From: Thermoplasmatota archaeon
GTDB lineage: Archaea; Thermoplasmatota; E2; DHVEG-1
DNA length: 38,264 nucleotides
NCBI GenBank assembly: GCA_016932245.1
Contig: JAFGDG010000139.1
Span: 1-38,264 of the forward strand
Direction: 5' to 3'
Shown here: positions 28,213 to 38,264 of the stretch, piece by piece
How the letters are laid out: each line of letters starts with the position of its first letter
How positions within the stretch are numbered: the stretch's first letter is position 1
The notes under the pieces: generated by a model
Databases searched by the model: none
Told to the model about the DNA's origin: nothing
The model's input: only the letters and a program-made list of their open reading frames with translations
Made by a program: the position numbers and the translations under genes

Positions 28213-28404
28213 TTATTTTTTTACCTTGTGCAGATGGATATTGCCATCGTCAAACACAATCCATCGAAGCTTATCACCGTCATGTAATTTCAGCAATTCT
28301 ACAACCTCTGAGGGAACAGTAATTCTGCGGCGTGATCCCCTAATGGTCAATGCCGTATCAGTAATACACCGAACATCATTCAACTCAACTTTCATAGTAT
28401 TCAT
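28213..28404 (-). CDS. AbrB/SpoVT-like (swapped-hairpin) DNA-binding protein
   Basis: 63 aa: SRRRITVPSEVVELLKLHDGDKLRWIVFDDGNIHLHKV. Confidence 0.78.
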   Translation of the reverse strand: MNTMKVELNDVRCITDTALTIRGSRRRITVPSEVVELLKLHDGDKLRWIVFDDGNIHLHKVKK

Positions 28405-28445
28405 AGTATCAAACAGCCTTTCTTCATAAATAATTTGTTATTTTT

Positions 28446-28459
28446 ACAATACATATTGT
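28446..28459. promoter_or_regulatory. inverted repeat upstream of the abrB-like gene
   Basis: ACAATA-CA-TATTGT, with a further ACAATATG half-site at 28467-28474. Confidence 0.3.
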
Positions 28460-28491
28460 TTTGCTTACAATATGACTCCATACCTACCTTT

Positions 28492-29277
28492 TCACATGAA
28501 CAATTTAACCAGAGTATAAACGCCCAAGAGTATAGCGAGAACTGCAATAGAAATTGTTAGTGATTTCGTCGGTATTCTTTTAACAATCACAGCAGAAAAG
28601 GGCACGGAAAGCATGGCACCAATAATCAGTGATGGAGCTAATTGCCAATCAGCAGATCCTGGAGACGATACGAACACAATAACACCGACCACGCAAGTCA
28701 GACCTTCTGCAAGAGAAGTAATGCCTACCGCATGACTGCCTTTGACTCCAGAAAGAATTTGTCCACCTGTGACAACAGGACCATAACCTCCGCCGCTCAT
28801 TCCCTTGTTAAACGAAGCGATTAACCCCAGACCCGTGATTTTTTTCCAAGAAAATCTAAACGTTTTATTGAGAGTTGCTACCATAACAATACCCATACCC
28901 AGTACCATGATGCCGATATAGACGTTAAGCCATAGTTTTGGAATATTAATTGCAATAAAAACAGCGAGGGCTGCGCCAATAATGCTACATATTGCTAGGA
29001 CAAGAGCTATTTTCAAATGCAAAGATCCGCGAGTGAAATTTACATTACCTGCTCTATGATGTGCTACGCCCGCAGCAAGTCCCGTAAAAAGTTCAGAAAG
29101 CAAGATACAAGGGACGATAGCAAGAGGATTAAATCCTATAATAAGGAGGACTGGAGTCAATGTTGTTCCATATCCCATGCCTAACGACGAATCGACTAAT
29201 TCACAAAAAAATGCGAGAATGATGACAGCAATAAATAGTTCAAAACCAAATAGGTCGATACTTGTAAATTCAATCAT
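28492..29277 (-). CDS. TauE/SafE family (DUF81) permease
   Basis: CELVDSSLGMGYGTTLTPVLLIIGFNPLAIVPCILLSELFTGLAAGVAHHR; GMSGGGYGPVVTGGQILSG; start at 29277 preferred. Confidence 0.88.
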   Translation of the reverse strand: MIEFTSIDLFGFELFIAVIILAFFCELVDSSLGMGYGTTLTPVLLIIGFNPLAIVPCILLSELFTGLAAGVAHHRAGNVNFTRGSLHLKIALVLAICSIIGAALAVFIAINIPKLWLNVYIGIMVLGMGIVMVATLNKTFRFSWKKITGLGLIASFNKGMSGGGYGPVVTGGQILSGVKGSHAVGITSLAEGLTCVVGVIVFVSSPGSADWQLAPSLIIGAMLSVPFSAVIVKRIPTKSLTISIAVLAILLGVYTLVKLFM

Positions 29278-29431
29278 ATCGTGATCGCCATACCTTTTAC
29301 AATTACAGATATGTCTCTCATGATTTATAATGTTATTGGTAATTTTCATATAATTATTGGAATCTTACCAATTTTATTGACGGATTGTTAAGATCAATAA
29401 GTAGAACACAACAAGCTATATACAAAAGAGA

Positions 29432-30478
29432 ATGATGCAGGTGCTAATGATAGGTATCGTTTATCACCACGATTATAACAAATACGATCTGGGGACCACT
29501 CATCCTCTTGTTGGAGATAAACCAAAAAAAACAATAGAATATCTAGAAAAAACAGGAATATTGCATGAATTAACACAGTTCGCTCCTACAAAAGCAACGG
29601 ATGATGATCTGCTTCGTGTCCATGCAAAACAGTATGTTGATAAAATTAAATCACTCAGTAAAACAGGAGGGATGCTAGCATTTGATACCCCTGCTCCGGT
29701 GGGCATCTACGATATTGCCGCCTTGGCAACCGGCGGTACCATGCTTGCCGGTGAGAAGTTATTCTCAGGTTTTGACTGCATGATCAATCCTCTTGCCGGT
29801 TTTCATCATGCAAGCAGCAGTACATCCTCGGGATTTTGTTTTTTTAACGACATTGCAGTTACCATCGAATACTTGCGACAAAAATATCAGCTTCAGCGAT
29901 TCTTAATAGTGGACCTCGATGTTCATCACTGTAATGGCACACAGGACATTTATTACGATGACCCAACAGTACTGACTATCTCTTTTCATCAAGATGGGCG
30001 AACGTTATATCCTGGTACGGGTGCCATTGACAAAATCGGAAGAGACGCAGGGGAAGGATACAATGTAAATCTTCCGCTTCCTTCAGGAACAGGCAATCAA
30101 AGCGTTCGTTATGCATTTCATGAACTCATTCCGTCGTTAGGTATGCAATTCAACCCACAAGTAATCATATATCAATCTGGTGTCGATACTCATCACTCCG
30201 ATCCGTTAGCAGATCTGAAACTCACATATCAAATCTATTACCATCTAGGGAAAAATATGAAAACACTTTCCACTAAAACCTGTAATAAACTGCTCGTTGC
30301 ATTTGGCGGTGGGTATAATAGTGATGCAAGTGTAAAATCATATTATAACCTAGTTTGTGGATTACTTGGGAAAAGAGAACATATCACAGAAAACGAAATC
30401 GCTGACCCAAATAGTCAAGAGGTAAAGGCATTAGTGAATCGGATAAAAACGATACTTAAAGATCACTGGATTTTTTAA
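29432..30478 (+). CDS. histone deacetylase superfamily (AcuC/AphA-like) deacetylase
   Basis: LAGFHHASSSTSSGFCFFNDIAVTIEYL, LIVDLDVHHCNGTQDIYYDDPTVLTISFHQDG, YPGTG; catalytic HH and DxDxHH motifs intact. Confidence 0.92.
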   Translation: MMQVLMIGIVYHHDYNKYDLGTTHPLVGDKPKKTIEYLEKTGILHELTQFAPTKATDDDLLRVHAKQYVDKIKSLSKTGGMLAFDTPAPVGIYDIAALATGGTMLAGEKLFSGFDCMINPLAGFHHASSSTSSGFCFFNDIAVTIEYLRQKYQLQRFLIVDLDVHHCNGTQDIYYDDPTVLTISFHQDGRTLYPGTGAIDKIGRDAGEGYNVNLPLPSGTGNQSVRYAFHELIPSLGMQFNPQVIIYQSGVDTHHSDPLADLKLTYQIYYHLGKNMKTLSTKTCNKLLVAFGGGYNSDASVKSYYNLVCGLLGKREHITENEIADPNSQEVKALVNRIKTILKDHWIF

Positions 30479-30565
30479 TATGAATTATTTACCGAAATGC
30501 TGTAACGATAAACTTATTAACACCATTTAATATGGGGGGCACGACCGCATTTTCTTGATGAGGGA

Positions 30566-33244
30566 ATGAGTATGGGTATTGAGAATTTAGACAAAATTTT
30601 TAAGCCAAAAAGTATCGCTGTTGTTGGAGCAAGTGATAAAGAAGGATCGGCAGGATATCGAATTTTTCGAAACTTAATTGGCTCAGGATACAACGGTGTC
30701 GCATATCCCGTAAATCCAACGAAAGAAAGTGTTCAAGGTGTTCAAGCATATCCAACCGTCGATAAACTACCCAAAATCGTTGATCTAGCAATTATTGCTA
30801 CTCCCTCCAAAGTGGTATTGGATGTTGTTGAGCAATGCGGAAAGAAGGGAATCATAGGAATACTGATTATTTCAGCAGGATTCAAAGAAATTGGTAAAGA
30901 AGGAGTTGCCCTTGAAAAACAATTGTTGAAAATCAAAGAAAAATATGGATTGAGACTTGTGGGGCCCAACTGTGTTGGGTTCATTCTTCCTTACCTTAAT
31001 TTAAACGCAACATTTGCAGGATCAATGCCTGAGCGGGGAAATATTGCATTAATCTCACAGAGTGGTGCCGTCTGCGGAGCCATTCTTGATTGGGCCGCAG
31101 CAGCAAAAGTTGGCTTTAGTTCGTTTGTCTCAGTTGGTTCCATGCTTGATGTTGACTTTGGCGATCTCATAGATTATTTTGGAACGGACATTCATACTCG
31201 CAGTATTGTCCTTTACATCGAATCCATAACAAATGCACGGAAATTCATGAGTGCAGCACGAAGTTTTGCTCGAGCAAAACCCATCATCGTCATTAAATCC
31301 GGGCGGTTCAGTGAAGGGGCAAAGGCAGCCGCGTCACATACTGGAGCAATGGCTGGAGAAGATGCTGTCTACGACGCGGCGTTTAAGCGGGCAGGCATTG
31401 TTCGAGTAAAAGAAATTAGCGATTTGTTTAATTGCTCATCCATTCTTGCAAAACAACCTCGTCCAACTGGACCAAATCTTGCCATTGTCACTAACGCAGG
31501 AGGTCCAGGTGTGTTAGCAACAGATGCGATTATTGAGTTGGGGGGCAAACTAGCAAAACTTTCCCCAGAAACGATGGAAAAACTAAATGCTGCATTACCG
31601 CCTCATTGGAGCAAAGGCAACCCTGTCGATATCATTGGCGATGGAGATGAAAACCGCTACCAAAAAGCTATTGAGGCATGCTTAGAAGATAGTAATATCG
31701 ATGGGTTACTTGTGATTTGTGTTCCGCAGGTCGTGGCAAATCCTAAAATACTGTCAGAAAGAATTATTGATATTGCCAAAAAATCAACCAAGCCAATTTT
31801 AGTAGCATTTCCTGGGGAAGAAAGTGTCTACCACGCAAGACAATTACTAAATAGAAATAATATCCCCGCCTATTCAACACCTGAAGAAGCAGTAGAATCC
31901 TATATGTATCTCTATCATTATGCTCGAAATCTTGAATTATTGTTTGAAACTCCTGAAGAACGCGATGTAAAACCGTCTGCTGATCATCAAGAGAAGCTGA
32001 AAAAGATACTGTCGGATGCACTGAACGAGGGGAGAGCGTTACTGACCGAAGGAGAGGCAAAAGAGTTTCTTGAGCTATATAACATAAAAACAACAAAACC
32101 ACAAATCGCCATCTCAGAAAAAGAAGCAGTATCTCTTGCAAAGAAGGTAGGATATCCTATAGTAATGAAAATTCATTCACGACAGATTACTCACAAAAGT
32201 GATGCTGGCGGCGTAGCTCTTAATTTACAATGCGAAGAAGTGGTACGTGATGCTTACAAAACAATGATGAAAACGGTGAAGCAAAACGCTCCTGATGCAA
32301 TTATTGAAGGGGTCACTATACAAAAAATGATTAAAAATAAGGGCGGAGAGTTTATCTTGGGATCAAAAAAAGATCCGATTTTTGGTTCTATCATCTTATT
32401 TGGTATGGGTGGCATCTATACCGAACTATTCAAAGACCGATCCATAGGATTTCCGCCAATAAATCAGGTGATTACCCAGCGCATTATCGAAAAAACAAAA
32501 GCCTACCAGTTGCTAAAAGGATTTAGAGGTATCGCTCCAGCAAACATGGAAAAGGTGGAGGAAACCATGATGAATTTCTCCCAACTAATTAGCGACCATC
32601 CTGAAATTCAAGAAATTGATATCAATCCGTTGATTGTCGAGGGAGATGACTTAATTGCAGTTGACGCGCGAATTGTTGTTGACAAGCATCCAAAAGGAAA
32701 GCCGCATCTTATTATTAGCCCCTATCCAACCAAGTACATGAAAACCCTTTCTTTAAAGGATGGAACAGAGGTGTTGCTTAGACCAATAAAGCCAGAAGAT
32801 GAGCCGCTGTGGCTTGAGATGTTCAAAACGTTTTCAGAGGAATCGGTACGATTTCGATTTTTCAGAATTATCAAAGATACGCCGCATGAAATGCGAACAC
32901 GATATTGCAATATCGATTATGATCGTGAAATCGGTATTGTCGGTGAAGTGAAAGAGAAGGGGAAACAACGATTACTTGGAGTCACCAGACTCATCGTAGA
33001 GCCAGGAAGAGACGACACTGCAGAATTTGCCCTTATTGTGAGTGATAAATGGCAACGATTAGGATTGGGTTCAGAATTTCTTGATTATACTATTCACATT
33101 GCAAAGGACAAAGGACTCAAGAAACTCTATGGCATTGTCATGAAGGACAATGTTCCTATGATTACTTTATGTAGAGAAAAGAAATTTAAATTTTCGGAAG
33201 GAGACCCTGGACAATATTACATAGAATACAATCTTAAAACGTAA
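30566..33244 (+). CDS. ADP-forming acyl/acetyl-CoA synthetase (fused alpha-beta) with C-terminal GNAT domain (Pat/PatZ-like architecture)
   Basis: FKPKSIAVVGASDKEGSAGYRIFRNLIGSGYNG, GPNCVGFI, ISQSGAVCGAILDWAA, ASHTGAMAGEDAVYDAAF (His retained); ATP-grasp beta part; C-terminal GNAT TAEFALIVSDKWQRLGLGSEFLDYTI. Confidence 0.93.
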   Translation: MSMGIENLDKIFKPKSIAVVGASDKEGSAGYRIFRNLIGSGYNGVAYPVNPTKESVQGVQAYPTVDKLPKIVDLAIIATPSKVVLDVVEQCGKKGIIGILIISAGFKEIGKEGVALEKQLLKIKEKYGLRLVGPNCVGFILPYLNLNATFAGSMPERGNIALISQSGAVCGAILDWAAAAKVGFSSFVSVGSMLDVDFGDLIDYFGTDIHTRSIVLYIESITNARKFMSAARSFARAKPIIVIKSGRFSEGAKAAASHTGAMAGEDAVYDAAFKRAGIVRVKEISDLFNCSSILAKQPRPTGPNLAIVTNAGGPGVLATDAIIELGGKLAKLSPETMEKLNAALPPHWSKGNPVDIIGDGDENRYQKAIEACLEDSNIDGLLVICVPQVVANPKILSERIIDIAKKSTKPILVAFPGEESVYHARQLLNRNNIPAYSTPEEAVESYMYLYHYARNLELLFETPEERDVKPSADHQEKLKKILSDALNEGRALLTEGEAKEFLELYNIKTTKPQIAISEKEAVSLAKKVGYPIVMKIHSRQITHKSDAGGVALNLQCEEVVRDAYKTMMKTVKQNAPDAIIEGVTIQKMIKNKGGEFILGSKKDPIFGSIILFGMGGIYTELFKDRSIGFPPINQVITQRIIEKTKAYQLLKGFRGIAPANMEKVEETMMNFSQLISDHPEIQEIDINPLIVEGDDLIAVDARIVVDKHPKGKPHLIISPYPTKYMKTLSLKDGTEVLLRPIKPEDEPLWLEMFKTFSEESVRFRFFRIIKDTPHEMRTRYCNIDYDREIGIVGEVKEKGKQRLLGVTRLIVEPGRDDTAEFALIVSDKWQRLGLGSEFLDYTIHIAKDKGLKKLYGIVMKDNVPMITLCREKKFKFSEGDPGQYYIEYNLKT

Positions 33245-33256
33245 AAACACCAATAA

Positions 33257-34644
<1,388 letters not shown>

Positions 34645-34645
<1 letters not shown>

Positions 34646-34678
34646 AGAAGTTTAATAAACTTCTTTTTTCTTTTTTTT
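34645..34678 (+). terminator. hairpin + U-run terminator-like structure after gdhA
   Basis: AAGAAGTTT-AAT-AAACTTCTT perfect 9-bp stem (34645-34665) followed by a T-rich run; begins at the last base of the TAA stop. Confidence 0.65.
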
Positions 34679-34766
34679 CGACAATTGGTGTAAAAAGAAA
34701 CCAATGATTTATATTGTAGTTGTATATATCCGCTCTTCGACTCCAAATTCTAAGGGGAAAGAGACC

Positions 34767-36053
34767 ATGGCAAAAGAAGGATACAATCCATTCAAAATGG
34801 CACAACAACAATTTGATAGAATTGCAGATATGTTGAACCTTGATGGACCCACACGAGATCTATTACGGAATCCCTTGAGAGAATATCATGTAGCCATTCC
34901 CATTAAAATGGACGATGGAAAAATAAGAATTTTCAGGGGATTTAGAATACAACATAACGATGCACTTGGCCCCTGTAAAGGAGGAATACGATTTCATCCG
35001 CAGGAAACCGCTGATACTGTTCGTGCACTTTCCATGTGGATGACGTGGAAATGTTCAGTAGCAAATATTCCGCTCGGGGGTGCAAAAGGAGGCATTATTT
35101 GTGACCCGCACAACCTCTCAGAGAATGAACAAGAGCGGTTATGCCGTGGATGGATACGACAGGTGTGCCGGGACATCGGTCCGGTACGAGATGTGCCTGC
35201 GCCAGATGTTATGACAAACAGCCAACACATGCTCTGGATGATGGATGAATACCAGACGATTGTCGGTGGCCAATATCCTGGCATTATTACTGGTAAACCA
35301 GTAGCACTTGGGGGGTCACTCGGAAGAACAGAGGCAACAGGTTATGGACTGATATATCAACTGAGAGAAGTTCTCAAACAAATGGATATGGATATTACAA
35401 AAACGAAAGCATCGATTGAAGGATTTGGAAATGTTGCACAGTATGCAGCAGAGTTATTCATCGATTATGGTGGCACTGTGGTATGTGTTTCATGCTGGGA
35501 CCAAAAAGAGGGGAGAGCCTACAGCTACTATAAAGAAGATGGTATTAACATGGAAGAGTTGCGAAAAATCACTGATCGTTTTGGAACCATCGATAAACAA
35601 AAAGCAGAAAAGCTAGGATACAAAGCAATGGCTGGTAGCGAGTGGCTTAAACACGATGTGGAAGTGCTTATTCCTGCAGCCCTTGAGAATTCCATCACAA
35701 AAGACAACGTTAAAGAAATCAAACCGGGTGTAAAAATTATAATCGGTGGAGCAAATGGACCCATAACTCCTGAGGCGGAAGACGTGCTCACGAAAAATGG
35801 TGTAGCGGTGATACCCGATTTCCTAGCAAATGCAGGTGGGGTAGTATGCAGCTATTTCGAACAAGTGCAGAGCAACCAAAATTACTATTGGACTAAAGAA
35901 GAAGTATTAGGAAAATTAGATAACAAAATGACTGATGCTTTTTACAAAGTATGGGAACTTGCACAACGCAAAAAAGTCAGAATTAGTGATGCGGCATACA
36001 TGATTGCCATCCAGCGAGTGGCTGAAGCCTGCAAGTTAAGAGGATGGGTATAA
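34767..36053 (+). CDS. Glu/Leu/Phe/Val dehydrogenase (second, archaeal-type glutamate dehydrogenase)
   Basis: FRIQHNDALGPCKGGIRFHPQETADTVRALSMWMTWKCSVANIPLGGAKGGIICDP, PAPDVMTNSQHMLWMMDEY, IEGFGNVAQYAAE; start at 34767 preferred. Confidence 0.93.
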   Translation: MAKEGYNPFKMAQQQFDRIADMLNLDGPTRDLLRNPLREYHVAIPIKMDDGKIRIFRGFRIQHNDALGPCKGGIRFHPQETADTVRALSMWMTWKCSVANIPLGGAKGGIICDPHNLSENEQERLCRGWIRQVCRDIGPVRDVPAPDVMTNSQHMLWMMDEYQTIVGGQYPGIITGKPVALGGSLGRTEATGYGLIYQLREVLKQMDMDITKTKASIEGFGNVAQYAAELFIDYGGTVVCVSCWDQKEGRAYSYYKEDGINMEELRKITDRFGTIDKQKAEKLGYKAMAGSEWLKHDVEVLIPAALENSITKDNVKEIKPGVKIIIGGANGPITPEAEDVLTKNGVAVIPDFLANAGGVVCSYFEQVQSNQNYYWTKEEVLGKLDNKMTDAFYKVWELAQRKKVRISDAAYMIAIQRVAEACKLRGWV

Positions 36054-36066
36054 TTATCTTACGATC

Positions 36067-38264
36067 ATGTTCATAAACAATAAAGAACGAAACATTCAAC
36101 AAAGGATCGAAGAAATAACAGGAAAGAAAGTTCAAATAAACCAAGACGTTTGCTATGACTTGGTCAAACATTTTCGCCGATATGGAATTAAAAAGATACT
36201 TTTACTCTCTTCGTCCTTTGAATACTTTCTTTTAGAAGAAGAAGGTCGACTCAGCAGTCTTTTTTCGGAGTGGTATTCTTACAATGAACAAGAATCACCT
36301 CCGATTATCACCCATGCAGAAACGGTAGAAGAGACTTTATCACTTCTTGAAAAGGAAAACTTTGATTTGATAATCCTTTTCTTCTTACCACAAAACGATT
36401 TGATTATTCCAATTATCAAACAAATTGGAAAAAAAGCACAGGCACCCATTGTTGTGTTAGGCAACAATAACGCTGATTTCGCTAAACTTGCAGATGAAAA
36501 AACAACCATTGAAAAATTCTTCACCTGGAATGGTGACGGAAAAATCATTCTCAGTATTGTTCAGTATTTTGAAGACAAAAAAAATATCGAATCATCCTCA
36601 TCACCAGATGGAAGGAAATGTATCCTGCTGCTGGAAGATTCCATTCAACATTATTCTAGCTATCTTTCTTTAATCCATGAAGAAATATGTATGTTTTTAA
36701 ATGAGATACTGCAGGATGATTTGTCATGCGAACAAAAAAATCTTCGGTTTAAAAGAAGACCGTTTGTTCTTCACGCAGACAATCTCAAAGAAGGAGTTGC
36801 CCTCTATGAAAAATACAAGGAGGATCTTATCTGCGTCATTACAGATAATCAGCTAGAACAGGATCAAGAGGCAGGTGTTGAGCTTGCTAACAAGATAGCA
36901 AGTGAAAAACCAGAGTTACCGGTACTTCTTCAATCATCAGAGTCCATCGAAAAAAAAGATATTTCTGGCAATAACGTCCATTTTGTTTCCAAACTTTCTC
37001 AGGGGGCATTTCTTACAATACGGAATTTTATTCATGAAGCTCTTGGCCCTCGGAAACTTGTATTTATTGATGAAACGGGAATGGCCGCATCTCAAGTTCA
37101 AAACATGAAAGAATTTAAACATGCACTAACAACACTTGATGATGCAATTATTTTCCAATCGGCAAAGAGAAATAATATTTCTAAGTGGTTGAAAGCAATC
37201 GGCGAAGTTGAACTTGCAGAAAAAATTTTGACGATAGAACGCAAGTATGAAAAAGGCGACTTGTTAAAGTCTCGCCTAAATGAATTGTTTGAAGAATACA
37301 ACTATTCGATTAACCAGGCCTCCATTTCAAGTTTCACCCGCAATATCGTTGATCCATTAGTGAAGATGAGTCGCATTGGTGATGGAGCTCTTGGCGGCAA
37401 GGCTCGCGGTGTAGCATTTATTGCAAAAATCTTGTCAAAGTATCTGACTGAAGATATGTTTCCTGGCCTGAGAATTACTATCCCGCGAAGCATTATTCTC
37501 TCCACAGATGTTTTTGACAGATTTATCGAACATAATCGTCTTTCTAATGTCGATGTGTTACATGCCTCTGATGACCGCATCGCTGCTAAATATATGAATG
37601 CGAGCATTCCCGCAACGGTCCTTGGAGATCTTCGCGCATTCATCAGGAATACACGTAAACCTCTAATCGTACGGTCGTCTGGTCTTCTCGAGGATTCCCT
37701 CATGCAACCGTTTGCAGGGATTTATGCTTCAATGCTGCTCCCCAATGATTCGTGGGAAACTGATCTTCGCTTTCAAGAAGTGTGCAATGCAATAAAATAT
37801 GTGTACGCCTCGACCTATTTCGAAAAAGCACAGACATACATTAAATCTACCACAAAAAACATTGGCGACGAAAAAATGGCTATTCTCATTCAAGAATTGG
37901 TTGGAGACCATCATGGATCGTATTTTTATCCTACTATTTCTGGCGTAGCCAAATCATACAACTATTACCCTTCAGGACCATGCAAGCCGGAAGAAGGCAT
38001 CGTGTACCTTGCACTGGGGCTAGGAAAAGCAATAGTTGACGGCGGCAGTACCTATGCGTTCTGCCCAGAAAAACCAAAAGTACCATTATTTGGTACACCA
38101 AAAGACTATATGAAATACGCGCAAAATCGCTTTTATGCATTAAATCTCAAATCAATCTATAAATTTGTGGATTACAATGAAGAAACTTCTCTAGAAAAAC
38201 TTGATATCGACGTTGCCAAAGAACACGGAGTTTTGGATAAAATTGTGTCAACATATATTCCTCA
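36067..38264 (+). CDS. two receiver-like domains + PEP-synthase/PPDK-type ATP/pyruvate-binding domain protein (partial, runs off window)
   Basis: Manual translation from ATG at 36067 (absent from ORF track, no stop in window): CILLLEDSIQHYSSY...ICVITDNQLEQDQEAGVELANKIASEKPELPVLLQSS...HFVSKLS, then SRIGDGALGGKARGVAFIAKIL...RSSGLLEDSLMQPFAGIYASMLLPN. Confidence 0.83.
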   Translation, partial: MFINNKERNIQQRIEEITGKKVQINQDVCYDLVKHFRRYGIKKILLLSSSFEYFLLEEEGRLSSLFSEWYSYNEQESPPIITHAETVEETLSLLEKENFDLIILFFLPQNDLIIPIIKQIGKKAQAPIVVLGNNNADFAKLADEKTTIEKFFTWNGDGKIILSIVQYFEDKKNIESSSSPDGRKCILLLEDSIQHYSSYLSLIHEEICMFLNEILQDDLSCEQKNLRFKRRPFVLHADNLKEGVALYEKYKEDLICVITDNQLEQDQEAGVELANKIASEKPELPVLLQSSESIEKKDISGNNVHFVSKLSQGAFLTIRNFIHEALGPRKLVFIDETGMAASQVQNMKEFKHALTTLDDAIIFQSAKRNNISKWLKAIGEVELAEKILTIERKYEKGDLLKSRLNELFEEYNYSINQASISSFTRNIVDPLVKMSRIGDGALGGKARGVAFIAKILSKYLTEDMFPGLRITIPRSIILSTDVFDRFIEHNRLSNVDVLHASDDRIAAKYMNASIPATVLGDLRAFIRNTRKPLIVRSSGLLEDSLMQPFAGIYASMLLPNDSWETDLRFQEVCNAIKYVYASTYFEKAQTYIKSTTKNIGDEKMAILIQELVGDHHGSYFYPTISGVAKSYNYYPSGPCKPEEGIVYLALGLGKAIVDGGSTYAFCPEKPKVPLFGTPKDYMKYAQNRFYALNLKSIYKFVDYNEETSLEKLDIDVAKEHGVLDKIVSTYIP

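Overview
The window is a gene-dense stretch of archaeal chromosome. Archaeal markers include archaeal-type DnaG primase, Taw3, RNase HII, UPF0058, ThiN-domain regulator, HdrABC, tRNA-Thr(CGU) with U73 discriminator, and TTTAAATA-like TATA boxes. The lineage cannot be fixed from sequence reading alone. I call about 34 protein genes, one tRNA and several non-coding structured or regulatory elements. No CRISPR array, IS element, phage module or rRNA operon was seen. The most interesting parts are: (1) a tightly coupled minus-strand operon at 12.8-8.8 kb, HTH-ThiN regulator > radical SAM/SPASM protein > thiamine pyrophosphokinase > SSS symporter > 38-aa membrane peptide, with a palindrome at its promoter; (2) an AcuC-like histone deacetylase next to an ADP-forming acyl-CoA synthetase fused to a GNAT domain, about 8 kb from an AMP-forming acetyl-CoA synthetase; (3) a large open-ended ORF missing from the supplied ORF track (36067 to window end), with two receiver-like domains followed by a PEP-synthase/PPDK-type ATP-binding domain, directly behind two glutamate dehydrogenase genes of different type; (4) an hdrCBA operon preceded by an AbrB-like gene, carrying a palindrome at its promoter and a MutY-like glycosylase lacking the Fe-S cysteines at its tail; (5) a candidate ~100-nt structured RNA at about 2216-2317 (-).
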